Origin: Parachlorella kessleri
Taxonomy: Eukaryota > Chlorophyta > Trebouxiophyceae > Chlorellales > Chlorellaceae
DNA length: 10,661 nucleotides
Direction: 5' to 3'
Assembly: GCA_001598975.1 (NCBI GenBank)
Contig: BBXU01000711.1
Span: forward strand, 1 to 10,661
Part shown: positions 1-8,734 of the stretch, one piece after another
How the letters are laid out: every line of letters begins with the position of its first letter
How positions within the stretch are numbered: position 1 is the first letter of the stretch
Notes under the pieces: model-generated
What the model saw: only the letters and a program-made list of their open reading frames with translations
Told to the model about the DNA's origin: nothing
Database searches by the model: none
Position numbers and translations under genes: made by a program

Positions 1-177
1 AGGGCAGCATTCGCGCGCGCGCAGGAGGTGGTTGTAGTGCTAGGCGCAGGCAGGCTCGCAGAAGTCCTCTATTGTGGAGCCATTCTGAGCGGCTGTGTCT
101 GGCTAACTGCAGGGCAAGGCCAGTGGAAACCTGCTTTTGTAGTGCCTACTGAGCGGCTGTGCCTTGACTGTGTGCAG
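1..177 (+). other. FtsH intron, 3' part, with a duplicated acceptor
   Basis: No reading frame here continues FtsH homology upstream of the AKAKAPC residues, so this is read as the end of an intron closing with TGTGCAG at 171-177. A degenerate copy of the acceptor and the first exon bases lies about 65 nt upstream: CTGAGCGGCTGTG occurs at 85-97 and again at 149-161. Each copy is followed by a GCAG and a GGCAAGGCC or GCCAAGGCC. A decoy acceptor therefore sits at 111-112. Using it would add 65 nt and shift the frame. Confidence 0.7.
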
Positions 178-189
178 GCCAAGGCCAAG

Positions 190-224
<35 letters not shown>

Positions 225-3200
225 CGTGGGCCGCCAGCGTGGCGCCGGCATGGGCGGCGGCAACGACGAGCGCGAGCAGACCATCAACCAGCTGCTCACA
301 GGTGCGGCCGGCCGGCGGGTATTGGTCCACACCTATTTGGAAGCCGAAGGCAACAGACGGCCAGATGTTCCTCTGTTCAGTAGCCTTTATGCTGCATGGT
401 ATGTTGCAATGTGGACGAGCCGAGTACAGAGCCTTCATTGGGAGCTGTGCTGAGGCTGTATGTTCCCCGACAGCTGCTAAGTCTGCTTTCCCATGTGCCC
501 TCTCGCAGAGCTGGACGGCTTTGAGGGCAACACTGGCGTGATTGTGCTGGCGGCTACCAACAGGCCCGACGTGCTGGACGCTGCGCTGCTGCGCCCTGGC
601 CGCTTTGATCGCCAGGTCACCGTGGACCGCCCAGATGTGCAGGGCCGCATCGCCATCCTCAAGGCAAGTGACTGTGTCAAGAAGAGGATGAGGTTAAAAG
701 GGGCTTGGGGCTGGGATGGCTGCCTACACAGCAGTGCCGCTGTGTGTAGCGGCATGCATCCTAGAGGATTTCCGGGCTAAGAGGTGTGGTTCCCTGGACA
801 GCAGGCATATAGCGGGGTATGCCAGTCGTGTCAACAAGCCAGAAGTGACTGCCTCATGAGGCCTTGATGTTTGTAGGAATGAATTCACTCAAATCCAAAC
901 CCCATGTTGTTTGCTGCAGGTGCATTCTCGCGGCAAGTCTATTGGCAAGGACGTTGACTTTGAGAAGGTGGCCCGCCGCACCCCCGGCTTCACGGGTGCT
1001 GATCTGGCCAACCTGATGAATGAGGCTGCCATCCTGGCTGCCCGGCGCAACCTCAAGGAGATCTCCAAGGTGGGACAATGCCAGAGTGTGGGAGTGGGGT
1101 TAGCTGGTGGCCAATAGCTGGTGGCCAATGTGCGTGGCATGGGCATGGACTGGTGGGCAGTGGCTAGGCATATCCAGGAAGGGGATTTGCACATCGCAGT
1201 GGATGTGTTATCTAGCTGGTGCTGCGTGGTTATGGAAGGGCCTTGACTGCCGCACACTGAGGATGTGTTATCTAGCTGGTGCTGCGTGGTTATGGAAGGG
1301 CCTTGACTGCCGCACACTGATTCAGCCCGGGTGCTTCTAGTGAGTTGTACAGTCTGGTGGCATTGCACCCTGGCTGTTGTAATTCAGCTACACATGGTAA
1401 GCTGGTGCAGGACGAGATTGCTGATGCCCTCGAGCGCATCATTGCCGGCCCCGAGAAGAAGGGTGCCGTCATCTCTGAGAAGAAGAAGCGACTGGTGGCA
1501 TACCACGAGTCGGGCCATGCACTGGTGAGTGGGTTAGGCCACTGTTATGTGCCAGGGTTAGGCCACCCTGAGCGGTGGAAGTGGCTGCCCTGCTATGAGG
1601 GGGGCAAAACAACCATTGTGTGCAGCTAGCTCCGCAGGGTTGACAATGACATGGTTGAGACGGTGGAGCAAAGTGCGGTGTGGGCTTGCATGCCCTGCCG
1701 CAGTGTGTTACAAGCATGCCTGGGTACCTCGCAGGTGGGGGCGCTCATGCCAGAGTACGACCCTGTGACCAAGATCAGCATCGTGCCGCGTGGCCAGGCG
1801 GGCGGGCTGACCTTCTTCGCCCCCAGCGAGGAGCGCCTGGAGTCGGGGCTGTACAGCAGGTCAGTGGGGCTGCACAGTAGGTCAGTGCAGTGGCATTGAT
1901 GAACACATGTGTGTGTGTTGTGTGTGTGTGCGTGTGTGTGTGGGTGGGGGGGGGGCATCTGCGTTTGTGTAACCATCTTGGGGCTGGATTGGGTGGATGG
2001 CGGTGGTTTGTACGGATTGCGCTCATGCCTTTGCAGTAGGGCTGGTTGCAGCCATCATTGGTTCTGGTGCCTGGTGCCGTTTCTTTGGAAATGTGCTTGG
2101 AAATATACCTGTTTGTTTAGTGATAATCACTGCCAATATGAACTGTCAATGTGTATGTGCGTAGGAGCTACCTTGAGAACCAGATGGCTGTGGCGCTGGG
2201 TGGTCGTGTGGCTGAGGAGCTGATCTTTGGCGCTGATGAGGTCACTACCGGCGCCTCCAACGATTTCCAGCAGGTGTGGAGAAAGGGTTTGCTGCCGGAG
2301 GGTCAGGGGATGCAGATGTATGACGTGATTGAGAGCAGCATGTGTTTCTGTCGCTGCTCTTTCGGTAGACAGGTGGGGATCTTTGAACTGCCGGTGAGGC
2401 AGGGAGGATTGAGAGAGAGTTGTGTGTCAATTGGATTGAAGGCTGCTGTCCTCCCTTGTGCTGCATCCAAGCACGTGCTGCTGCGCACTTGGCTGCAGGT
2501 GTCTCGCGTGGCGCGCATGATGGTGTCTCAGATGGGCTTCAGCAAGAAGCTGGGCCAGGTTGCCTGGTCCAGCGGCGGCGGCAGCCAGTTCTTGGGTGCG
2601 CAGATGGCGCAGCCGTCAGACTGCTCGGGCGCCACGCAGGACATCATTGACCAGGAAGTGAAGGTGAGGCCTCTGGTGCATCCTGGTTGTGGATTGACCA
2701 GGTTGGGGCCCTGCTAAGTCGATAGCCAGGGTTTTTAGGAGGTTCAGGAGTGGCATGGCTGGTTGTGTGGCGCTGCCAATAGTGACCCACTGATCCTGAA
2801 GCGTCATGTTGTTGGGAAAAGTTGGTCATGGTGATGCATGTGCCGCGACAGGGTTGGGGGTTGCGTCTTGTAGGCAAAGCAAGGTGAGTAGGGCAGCACA
2901 GGCATTTCCAGGTAGCATAGATGCATGGTGGAGGTAGCTGTCTGGGGCTGTTCTGTGCTCAGGCGGCAGATGGTGTGCTGACTATGTTTGACCTGCTATG
3001 CCTTCTGCAGGAGATTGTTGACCGCGCCTACCGGCGGTGCAAGGACCTGATTCAGTCGAACATCAGTGTGCTGCACAGATGTGCGGATCTGCTGATGGAA
3101 CGCGAGCAGATTGATGGCGAGGACATGCAGGTAAGCAGGGTTGTGTTTGCTGGTACATGGTGATGCTGTGCTTGAAAGGGACAGGCTTCTATTTTGAATG

Positions 3201-3581
3201 GTCTGGCAGTGTGAGGGCCATGCATCAAGCTGTGTAGCGATGGGGTTTTAAGGTGGGTGGTGGGTATCTGTTTAGAGATATCTAACTAGGTTCTTTTTTT
3301 TGTTGAAGTATGGTTATGGTTTTGTTGTGGAGTATGGAGTATGGTAAGTGAAAGAGCATCCCGACCTTGGTTGGCAAGTGTCGATGGGGTTACGCTCCCT
3401 TTGAGGCATCAAAAAAGGACAAAGGAGTACAAGAAACTGGGGTAGTTGTGCCCGCCAAAATGTATAACAACAGAAGGATTGGCCTGGTTTGTGTGTGCAG
3501 GCGCTGCTGGTGGAGGCTCAGGCTGAGCAGTACCTCAAGGCTGATGAGCCCAGCGTCAACCTGCCCTACCAGGCTGCATAA
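178..3581 (+). CDS. FTSH1: Chloroplast FtsH AAA+ zinc metalloprotease, type A (FtsH1/FtsH5-like), 3' nine exons, 5' partial
   Basis: ATP-driven, membrane-anchored zinc protease of thylakoids; type A and type B subunits form the hexamer that degrades photodamaged photosystem II D1 (family knowledge). Exons: 178-301, 509-663, 920-1069, 1411-1524, 1735-1859, 2165-2273, 2499-2663, 3011-3130, 3501-3581. They join in frame to 1143 nt: 380 residues, then TAA. Exon 1 encodes Walker B (CIIFIDEID, Asp-Glu at 211-216). Exon 2 has the second region of homology ([15 protein letters not shown]). Exon 4 holds the zinc site HESGH (residues 175-179 of the partial protein), and exon 6 the likely third ligand Asp 256 in TTGASNDF. 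Runs such as [28 protein letters not shown] and [18 protein letters not shown] match plant FtsH1/5 rather than FtsH2/8. Walker A, the membrane segments and the transit peptide lie upstream of the window. The C-terminus ([18 protein letters not shown]) is longer than I recall for Arabidopsis. The family is near certain; the symbol follows Chlamydomonas naming and is less sure. Confidence 0.93.
664..919 (+). other. FtsH intron with a GC-AG boundary
   Basis: Exon 2 must end at 663 (codon AAG of ...AILK) and exon 3 must begin at 920 (GTGCATTCTCG, VHSR) to keep the conserved FtsH reading ILKVHSRGK. The first intron bases are therefore GCAAGT, a GC donor in otherwise perfect AAG|GCAAGT context, and the end is CTGCAG. 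The nearest GT, at 668, would break the frame. Confidence 0.85.
1101..1129. repeat. 14-nt tandem repeat, two copies
   Basis: The unit TAGCTGGTGGCCAA occupies 1101-1114 and 1115-1128, followed by one further T. Both copies are identical. It lies inside an FtsH intron and has no coding role. Confidence 0.9.
1201..1320. repeat. Perfect 60-bp tandem duplication in an FtsH intron
   Basis: Positions 1201-1260 and 1261-1320 are identical over all 60 bases. The unit starts GGATGTGTTATC and ends CCGCACACTGA. The flanking bases differ at both ends, so the unit is exactly 60 bp. With no substitution between copies, it is either a recent duplication or an assembly artefact. Confidence 0.95.
1531..1566. 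repeat. Short direct repeat just inside an FtsH intron
   Basis: GGGTTAGGCCAC occurs at 1531-1542 and again at 1555-1566, a period of 24 nt, about one and a half copies. It starts six bases inside the intron that opens at 1525. Confidence 0.8.
1845..1886 (+). repeat. 21-nt tandem duplication spanning the exon 5 donor site
   Basis: 1845-1865 and 1866-1886 differ at only two positions (T1852/C1873 and C1857/T1878). Each copy ends an exon-like stretch with AG|GTCAGT, giving two donors at 1860 and 1881. The first gives the conserved protein LYSR|SYLEN. The second would add exactly seven codons in frame (SVGLHSR after LYSR). Confidence 0.88.
1908..1955. repeat. GT microsatellite ending in a G10 run
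   Basis: An imperfect (TG)n tract runs from 1908 to about 1941, interrupted by TT and GC steps. It passes through GGGT into ten consecutive G at 1946-1955. It lies within the FtsH intron 1860-2164, just after the duplicated donor. Confidence 0.92.
2274..2498 (+). other. FtsH intron with a length divisible by three and no in-frame stop
   Basis: This 225-nt phase-0 intron (donor GTGTGG, acceptor GGCTGCAG) reads through without a stop in the FtsH frame. The flanking exon ends, NDFQQ and VSRVARMM, are adjacent in the family, so it is treated as an intron. Its translation has no FtsH similarity that I can recognise. Confidence 0.85.
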
Positions 3582-4364
3582 GCGCTGTGTGCCGCAAGCA
3601 GCATGCAGCGGGTGCCAAGCAGCAGGCATGTGAGGCCCCCGCTGTGGCAACCCTAGGCAGCTTTGTGATGGCAGACCTTGCTAGCGGGTGGGGAGGTTGA
3701 TGTTGGCATTTGCCTTGCTACTCTGTTGTTCCGTCCGTGGGACCTGGGTACCTTGTGTACAAGGGAATGTTGCCTCCTGGACATCCGGGGTTGGGTCATG
3801 GTGTTTCACGTAGGTGTTGATATTGCTGAATTGATAACTAGGCTCAATATGTCCGTGCTGCTATGTGTGCTGGACGTGGCTTGCATTTCATTCTGAGCTC
3901 AGGCTTTCTCCTCACTTTTGTCGAGATGAATGACGCGGGGCGTCCACCTTGATTTCCCCTTGCTTGTATGTTGCGGGGTGTACTCTCCAAGTATTCTTGT
4001 ACTTGATAGTGCTGCTATTTGCTGAGTGACGGGAGAGCAGTAAAAGAGTGCGACAGCTGGGCAGTGCTGCCTTGAAGAGTGAAGACGACAGGGAAAGCGT
4101 TATGTGCTAAGGATGATGTCATATATCTCAAGCAAAATAGAACTTACAACTGCACAACCATATCAATCCCTTATGCCCATACCTTCCTTATTATTCGCGT
4201 TGCCTGCCACCTCTAGTCAAATGATTAAATTCAACATGAATATCGTCAAATGTTTACTGTACATTTTAGTTCCACAACCAGGCATGTCTCAGATAATGAT
4301 TGAACAGCGCAAGGGAAAATGTCATACTTATCCCATTCTTCTGACAAGGCGTTTGCCCCAAGGT

Positions 4365-4500
4365 ACGCTTCTCCCTTCCGTTCCACTCCCGCTCGCTTGC
4401 AGCTCTGGTACTCATTTCCTGCTGCCTGCCAGCCTGTCTGCCTGCTCTGCTCGCCTGCTGCGCTTCCTGCTGCTCCCTGCCGCCTTTCTTTCAGGCCTAA
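4365..4500. repeat. Pyrimidine-rich low-complexity patch
   Basis: The + strand is dominated by C and T, with recurring CTGCC, CTGCT and CTCCC words. It is non-coding in appearance. Two copies of ACTTATCCCATT flank it, near 4326 and 4697. Confidence 0.6.
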
Positions 4501-4618
4501 CCCTGTGCGTTCCTGCCCCTGCTTCAGTTCAGCTGCATGTCCTCTTCCAGTGGCCTTAGCTTATCTTGGGGAGAGAACTACTGGCTCAGAAATCAGGCAA
4601 GACTCAGGTTAACTCTGC

Positions 4619-4698
4619 ATCCAGCCCTGTCCATTCCGTCCAGTCCAGTCCAGCCCAGCTCTACTCCCTGTTCGCACTACCTGCCACCCATACTAATA
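4619..4698 (+). repeat. Dispersed 80-nt repeat, copy A
   Basis: Ungapped match to 8361-8440: 74 of 80 positions agree by direct reading. It starts ATCCAGCCCTGTC and includes CCAGTCCAGTCCAGCCCAG and CTACCTGCCACCC. It lies 3.7 kb from its partner, in a different intergenic spacer, so it is a dispersed rather than tandem repeat. Confidence 0.9.
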
Positions 4699-5064
4699 CT
4701 TATCCCATTGGGGTACCATGGGTAGTGCCGCATGAGCCAGGCAAACATTGCCTGCAATTTGTGAACGCATGCAGAGATAACTGTCCCGTGCATTTCTTAA
4801 CACAGTTAGGTCTGCAGCCCAATTCCAGCTTGCCAGCTATATATGTGATACCCTTAGCAACCACATGTGCTGCCCAGGAAGTACAGCGTTACAGTAGGGT
4901 GTACATATAATTCATCTCGCCCCGGATATTTCCTGCACTACATTTCCTGCCACGTCGGCGCATGCTCCCCCCGTGCGATGTACACCACATCCATCCCTTA
5001 GGTTGAGCTGAGTTGTCTAGGTCAGTTATCTCAACCTTGTCAGAAGTCTAGGTGCACACCTGTT

Positions 5065-5099
5065 CTTAACCCTTCTGTAAGCCTCTTAAAGAGGTTAAG
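5065..5099. promoter_or_regulatory. Palindromic patch upstream of the carrier start
   Basis: CTTAACC at 5065-5071 pairs with GGTTAAG at 5093-5099. A tighter inner hairpin, CCTCTT (5082-5087) with AAGAGG (5089-5094), overlaps it, so the two folds are mutually exclusive. It ends 23 nt before the start codon and probably lies in the 5'UTR. Any regulatory role is inference. Confidence 0.35.
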
Positions 5100-5115
5100 A
5101 AGGAGAACCTTACGC

Positions 5116-5133
5116 ATGACGAATGCTCTTTAG
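5116..5133 (+). promoter_or_regulatory. Five-codon upstream reading frame overlapping the carrier ATG
   Basis: ATG at 5116 opens a frame of M-T-N-A-L and stops at TAG (5131-5133). The carrier ATG at 5123 lies inside it in another frame. A scanning ribosome would meet the 5116 ATG first, if the transcript begins upstream of it. Confidence 0.5.
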
Positions 5134-7631
5134 AGGGGTCTGCGCTCTGAATGCCGCAGCACCAGCACCGCAACCTGCCCTCAAAGTCAACGCGCGCACT
5201 GCGGGGCTTGGCCTTGCTGCGATTGCGGCCGCTGCAGCTGCCAGTGCATCTCCTCAGCTGCGCTTACAAGGGCCCTTCGGGCTCCTAGGGAGGAAAGAGC
5301 GCCAAAGATGTAGCAAGTAAGGACGACTCTTGGCGGCATGCGCCGTAGGGTCAGTTACGGCCCAGCACCCAGAGAGGAATTCTGCTCTGCCTGGCACAGC
5401 CTTGTGTCACAGCTTTGTGCTGTTCACCGCTTTTGCAGGAAGCTGCGGCTCAGCTGGCTGGTGGTGGATGCCCTCTCCGGCGCAGTAGGAGAGATTGCTC
5501 AGCTGGCCGTCCTTTACCCACTTGACACCATCAAGGTACCGCGCCGGTGCTATTGCTGTGCTGTCCAGCGTCAGATAGCCAGCGTGCGCCACCAATAATT
5601 CGTCCTCTGACCATCGGTGGCGGACTGACTAGTTTGTTTTGTGTGGCACAGTTTGTGTGTGAGCGTGTGCCACGCAATTTATTGCCCTTCCTGGGACGGA
5701 GTCACAGTCTAAGCCAGAATCCTGGTTGTGCACTGCTCGCAGGTCCGCTGCCAAGCCCAGGGCGCTAATGCCTCCGTGGTGTTGTCGGAGTTGCGCTCCA
5801 TGGGCGTGAGCGGACGCACGCTCCGGTCGCTTTACGCTGGCATGGGTTCCTCCGCGCTCTGTTCTGCCGTGATTGGCGCCCTCTACTTGCTGGCCTTTTA
5901 CACGGTCAAGCGTGTGGGTGGCGACGTAATGCAGCGACGGCAGATGCAGCGGCGGTCATTGGAGGGTCTTCAGCAAGGGCAGCAGTGCTGTAGGTCGCCG
6001 CAGGGCTCTGCCGCTGCCACAGGATCGCAGCTGGCAAATGGGACCAGCCAACGGCCGCCATTGAATGCTGAGGGCACACACCCGCTTGTGGCTTCGCTGG
6101 CAGGGGTGTCTGCATCAGTCATTGCCTCCGTCTTTGAGGCTCCTAGTGAGTAGCATGGAATTTATTGCACAGAGCTTGCCTGGCGTTGACTTGCTGAGCT
6201 CACTGATGCGAAAGCGTGTTTGACAGCTTGGAAGATATGCATGGCTGATGCCAAGGAGCGTATCTACTCGCACATCACGACAGGTTAGAAAGTGGGGTTG
6301 CGTATTGGTACTGCAGCGTGTGCGTACCAACCCAGTCCCGTGCTGTCTTGTGACACAGAGCCTGTAGTGGTGAAATGAATTAGCATTGCAACATGCCTGG
6401 CTCCCTCTGCTTGCAGTGGAGACATACAAGCTGCGGGCGCAGGCGGGAGCACTCGCTGGTGGCTCGATGATGGGCACCATGCTCAGCACAGCAGTTTGCC
6501 AGGGGCTGGGTGCGCTGTATTGGAGTTATGGCGCGTTCATGATCAAGTCCATTCCTTATGATTTTGCTGAACTGGTCACCTACTCGAGCATGTGCGACAT
6601 GCGTGTGGCTGGGGAGGGGCGGCAGCAACGGCGGAGGGCGGCTACGGCCGTGCCCGCAGCAACCGCAGCATTAAGGGATGTGGCCACATTGGCACAGCAT
6701 CAGGTGGTGGCAGGGCTGCAAGCTGAGGGAAGCAGCAGCAGCAGCAGCAGCTGGCAAGACCGGCTGGGCGACTTGATAGCCAGCTCACCGAGTGGCATGG
6801 GAGATATGATTATTGGTGCAGCGGCAGGCGCAGCAGCAGTTCTGTGCTCTATGCCGTTTGACATGATTAAGACTCACATGGACCTCCACCATGCGTCTTA
6901 TGCCCCCTGCCCGCCCGGTCGGAATGGCATGATGTACTCCGCCTCGCAGTTTGTGAGCACCGGCCGCCAGCTTATGGGGCAGGTACGTGGGGATTTTGGG
7001 GGAGCTTGCTAGCTTTTCTCGCGCAGTGGCACAGTTGAGTGGCACATGGGCATATTTACAGGGTCACTCCGTGCGTGCTTTGGCTAACGACGGTGACATG
7101 TCCCCGGCGGAGGGGCGGTGGCGTTGGAATCATATGGTATTGGCAAGGCTGGGTCAGCTTTTAGCTTCTGTTAATTTAAGAACACGCTTATGAAGTGTGC
7201 TGCAGGGCGGTCTGAAGGCGCTGTTTGTGGGCTTAACTCCTCGCCTTTTGCAGACCATGCCCAGGTGAGGGCTAGGGTCGCGTGCCCCGCCAATATTATG
7301 GTGCTTGTGGACAGTCAGGTATAGGCCCAGCGCTGTGGCCCAGCAGCATGCATGGCATGTCACTCACACTGGTGCATATGTGCAAGTGCTAGTGTACACA
7401 TATCTGTACATCCATGCTAGCGTCACTCAGAGGCTGACGTAAATGCTTCCTGCCGTCTTTCTTTGCAGCACCATGGTGTACTGGTTCGCTGTTGAGAGCA
7501 CGAGGAGGGCGTTGATGCGCTACATAGACGTGGGTGATCCAGTATGCCTGGGTGATACCTCCGACATTCCACAACGGGCACAGCAGGAGCCAGCTGTGGA
7601 TGTGGTATCCATGCGCCCAGCCCTCACATAG
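5123..7631 (+). CDS. Mitochondrial carrier family (SLC25-type) protein, complete, six exons
   Basis: Predicted six-helix solute transporter of an organelle membrane; substrate not identified. Exons: 5123-5316, 5439-5535, 5743-6145, 6417-6982, 7206-7264, 7469-7631; 1482 nt, 493 residues, TAG. All junctions are GT-AG and in frame. The three carrier signatures are PLDTIKVRCQ (from residue 92), PMETYKLRAQ (from 231, codon split by an intron) and PFDMIKTHMD (from 378). Each keeps the Pro, the acidic residue and the Lys. Repeat 3 ends with the typical GGLKALFVGLTPRLLQTMPS and STMVYWFAVE. The start at 5123 follows an in-frame TGA at 5117. The Ala-rich N-terminus of about 65 residues before helix 1 looks like an organelle targeting extension. 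At 493 residues it is much longer than the usual 300; the excess lies in that N-terminus and in two hydrophilic insertions, about 168-210 and 295-350, the second with seven Ser. Confidence 0.9.
6731..6751 (+). repeat. AGC trinucleotide run, seven units, coding poly-serine
   Basis: Seven perfect AGC codons inside carrier exon 4 encode residues 337-343 as serine, within the hydrophilic insertion before repeat 3. The run is likely to vary in length between strains. Confidence 0.92.
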
Positions 7632-8360
7632 CGATTCTGTCCCGCACTTGCATGCTCTCTATTGCCTCGGACCCGAGCTTCACATCAGTATGAACACTAA
7701 GAGGGCTTGGGGAGTAATTTTTTGAACGTGGGAGAGGCCAGATGGCGCGCTGGGCTGCCTTTTGTGGGAGAGTGAGGCGGCATCTATATCCTGACTTTCA
7801 AGGCCTGATAGGTCGAGGAGTGTGGGTGGCGCTAGGCTTTTAGCCAGCTGCGACCGAGGTGCCGAGCTGTGAGTGTCCTCTCTCTTGGTCGGTCGCATGT
7901 TACCAATTGGCTGCCTTGTCCTGACGCATGCCCGGTCCATACGGTCTTATTTTATTCCTTGTCAAGTTTCATTCAGGCGCAGCACACGCGCCTAGCAAGA
8001 AATGTTGTTTAGACACACATTCAGCGATTCTTTGGTGTGCAAGCTCGTGGCGGGCCTATAGCCTGCCTTACGTTCACTTGTTGCTCTCTTCCCTTGCCCT
8101 TAACATTTTGCCTATGTCGTGTAGGGTTCTTCCTTCAACAGCTTGCTGCTCTATATTTCCTAGGTACACCTTGTTGCCAATACCAGTTGGTTAGAATAGT
8201 CATGGCTCGGCATATCTTCGCATGAATTGTGTGACTGTGGTTTGCTGGCCGCTAGACTGGCAGTTGATACATAGTTTGGCAATATGTTGAAGTTACAACA
8301 GGGCCAAAGAGTTGGATAACCCATTGGGTCACGCGCATCATGGCCCATCTTCTACTATAT

Positions 8361-8440
8361 ATCCAGCCCTGTCAGTCCTGTCCAGTCCAGTCCAGCCCAG
8401 CTCTACTCCCTGTTTGCACTACCTGCCACCCATGCTAATA
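8361..8440 (+). repeat. Dispersed 80-nt repeat, copy B
   Basis: Matches 4619-4698 at 74 of 80 ungapped positions. Its last 42 bases (8399-8440) also form the left arm of a perfect inverted repeat with 8735-8776. Confidence 0.92.
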
Positions 8441-8605
8441 TATCATGCATGCCCATGCAAACCCTTGGGCAATTCCACAAGCAAGTGATACGCATTGTTC
8501 CAACACTTACCCGCCCAAACATTGGCCCTGTCTATACAGTCCTCCCCTACCTCTCCTTCCCCACTACCCACCACCATTATGAAGTCACTAAGACCCAGCG
8601 TCCAA

Positions 8606-8663
8606 CTGCATCCAGCCCTGTCAGTACAGTTCGCCACTCACTCTTGCCTGTTCGCACTGCCTA
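8606..8663 (+). repeat. Dispersed repeat, shorter degenerate copy C
   Basis: Begins with CTGCATCCAGCCCTGTC (8606-8622), identical to 4615-4631. It ends with CCTGTTCGCACTGCCT, one base different from copy A. The middle is shortened and diverged. Confidence 0.65.
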
Positions 8664-8734
8664 AACCATCAACAAACCTATAATCCCAAACATATGGCTA
8701 TCAAGCATTGCCTACCACGCCAGAGTTCTGATGT

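Larger units (their letters stand above)
1070..1410 (+). other. FtsH intron carrying two tandem duplications
   Basis: This 341-nt phase-0 intron opens with GTGGGA and ends with GGTGCAG. It holds a 14-nt tandem repeat at 1101-1129 and a perfect 60-bp tandem duplication at 1201-1320, listed separately. The flanking exons give LKEISK and [10 protein letters not shown], contiguous in the FtsH family. Confidence 0.85.
3582..5115. other. Spacer: FtsH 3'UTR, repeat-bearing intergenic DNA, carrier 5' region
   Basis: No supportable gene. The FtsH 3'UTR starts at 3582. I find no TGTAA, the volvocine polyadenylation signal, on the + strand up to 4140, so its end is unknown. From about 4100 to 4320 the sequence is AT-richer. 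4365-4500 is a pyrimidine-rich CTGCC/CTGCT patch. 4619-4698 is a dispersed repeat copy. Weak TATA-like strings lie near 4840 and 4906, and a palindromic patch lies at 5065-5099, close to the carrier start. The longer open frames here look like noise: low complexity and no family resemblance. Confidence 0.7.

Noticed and set aside
2151..2717. A single 188-codon open frame in the FtsH locus
   Set aside because: It is FtsH exons 6 and 7 joined through a stop-free intron; the middle 75 residues do not resemble FtsH and both splice sites are good.
4104..4612. Overlapping open frames of 97-151 codons in the first spacer
   Set aside because: They cover AT-rich and pyrimidine-rich low-complexity DNA, overlap the dispersed repeat, and show no family motifs or credible splice structure.
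8293..8297. TGTAA on the minus strand as the EF-Ts polyadenylation signal
   Set aside because: A single 5-mer about 600 nt past the stop is expected by chance; mentioned only as a weak candidate within the spacer entry.
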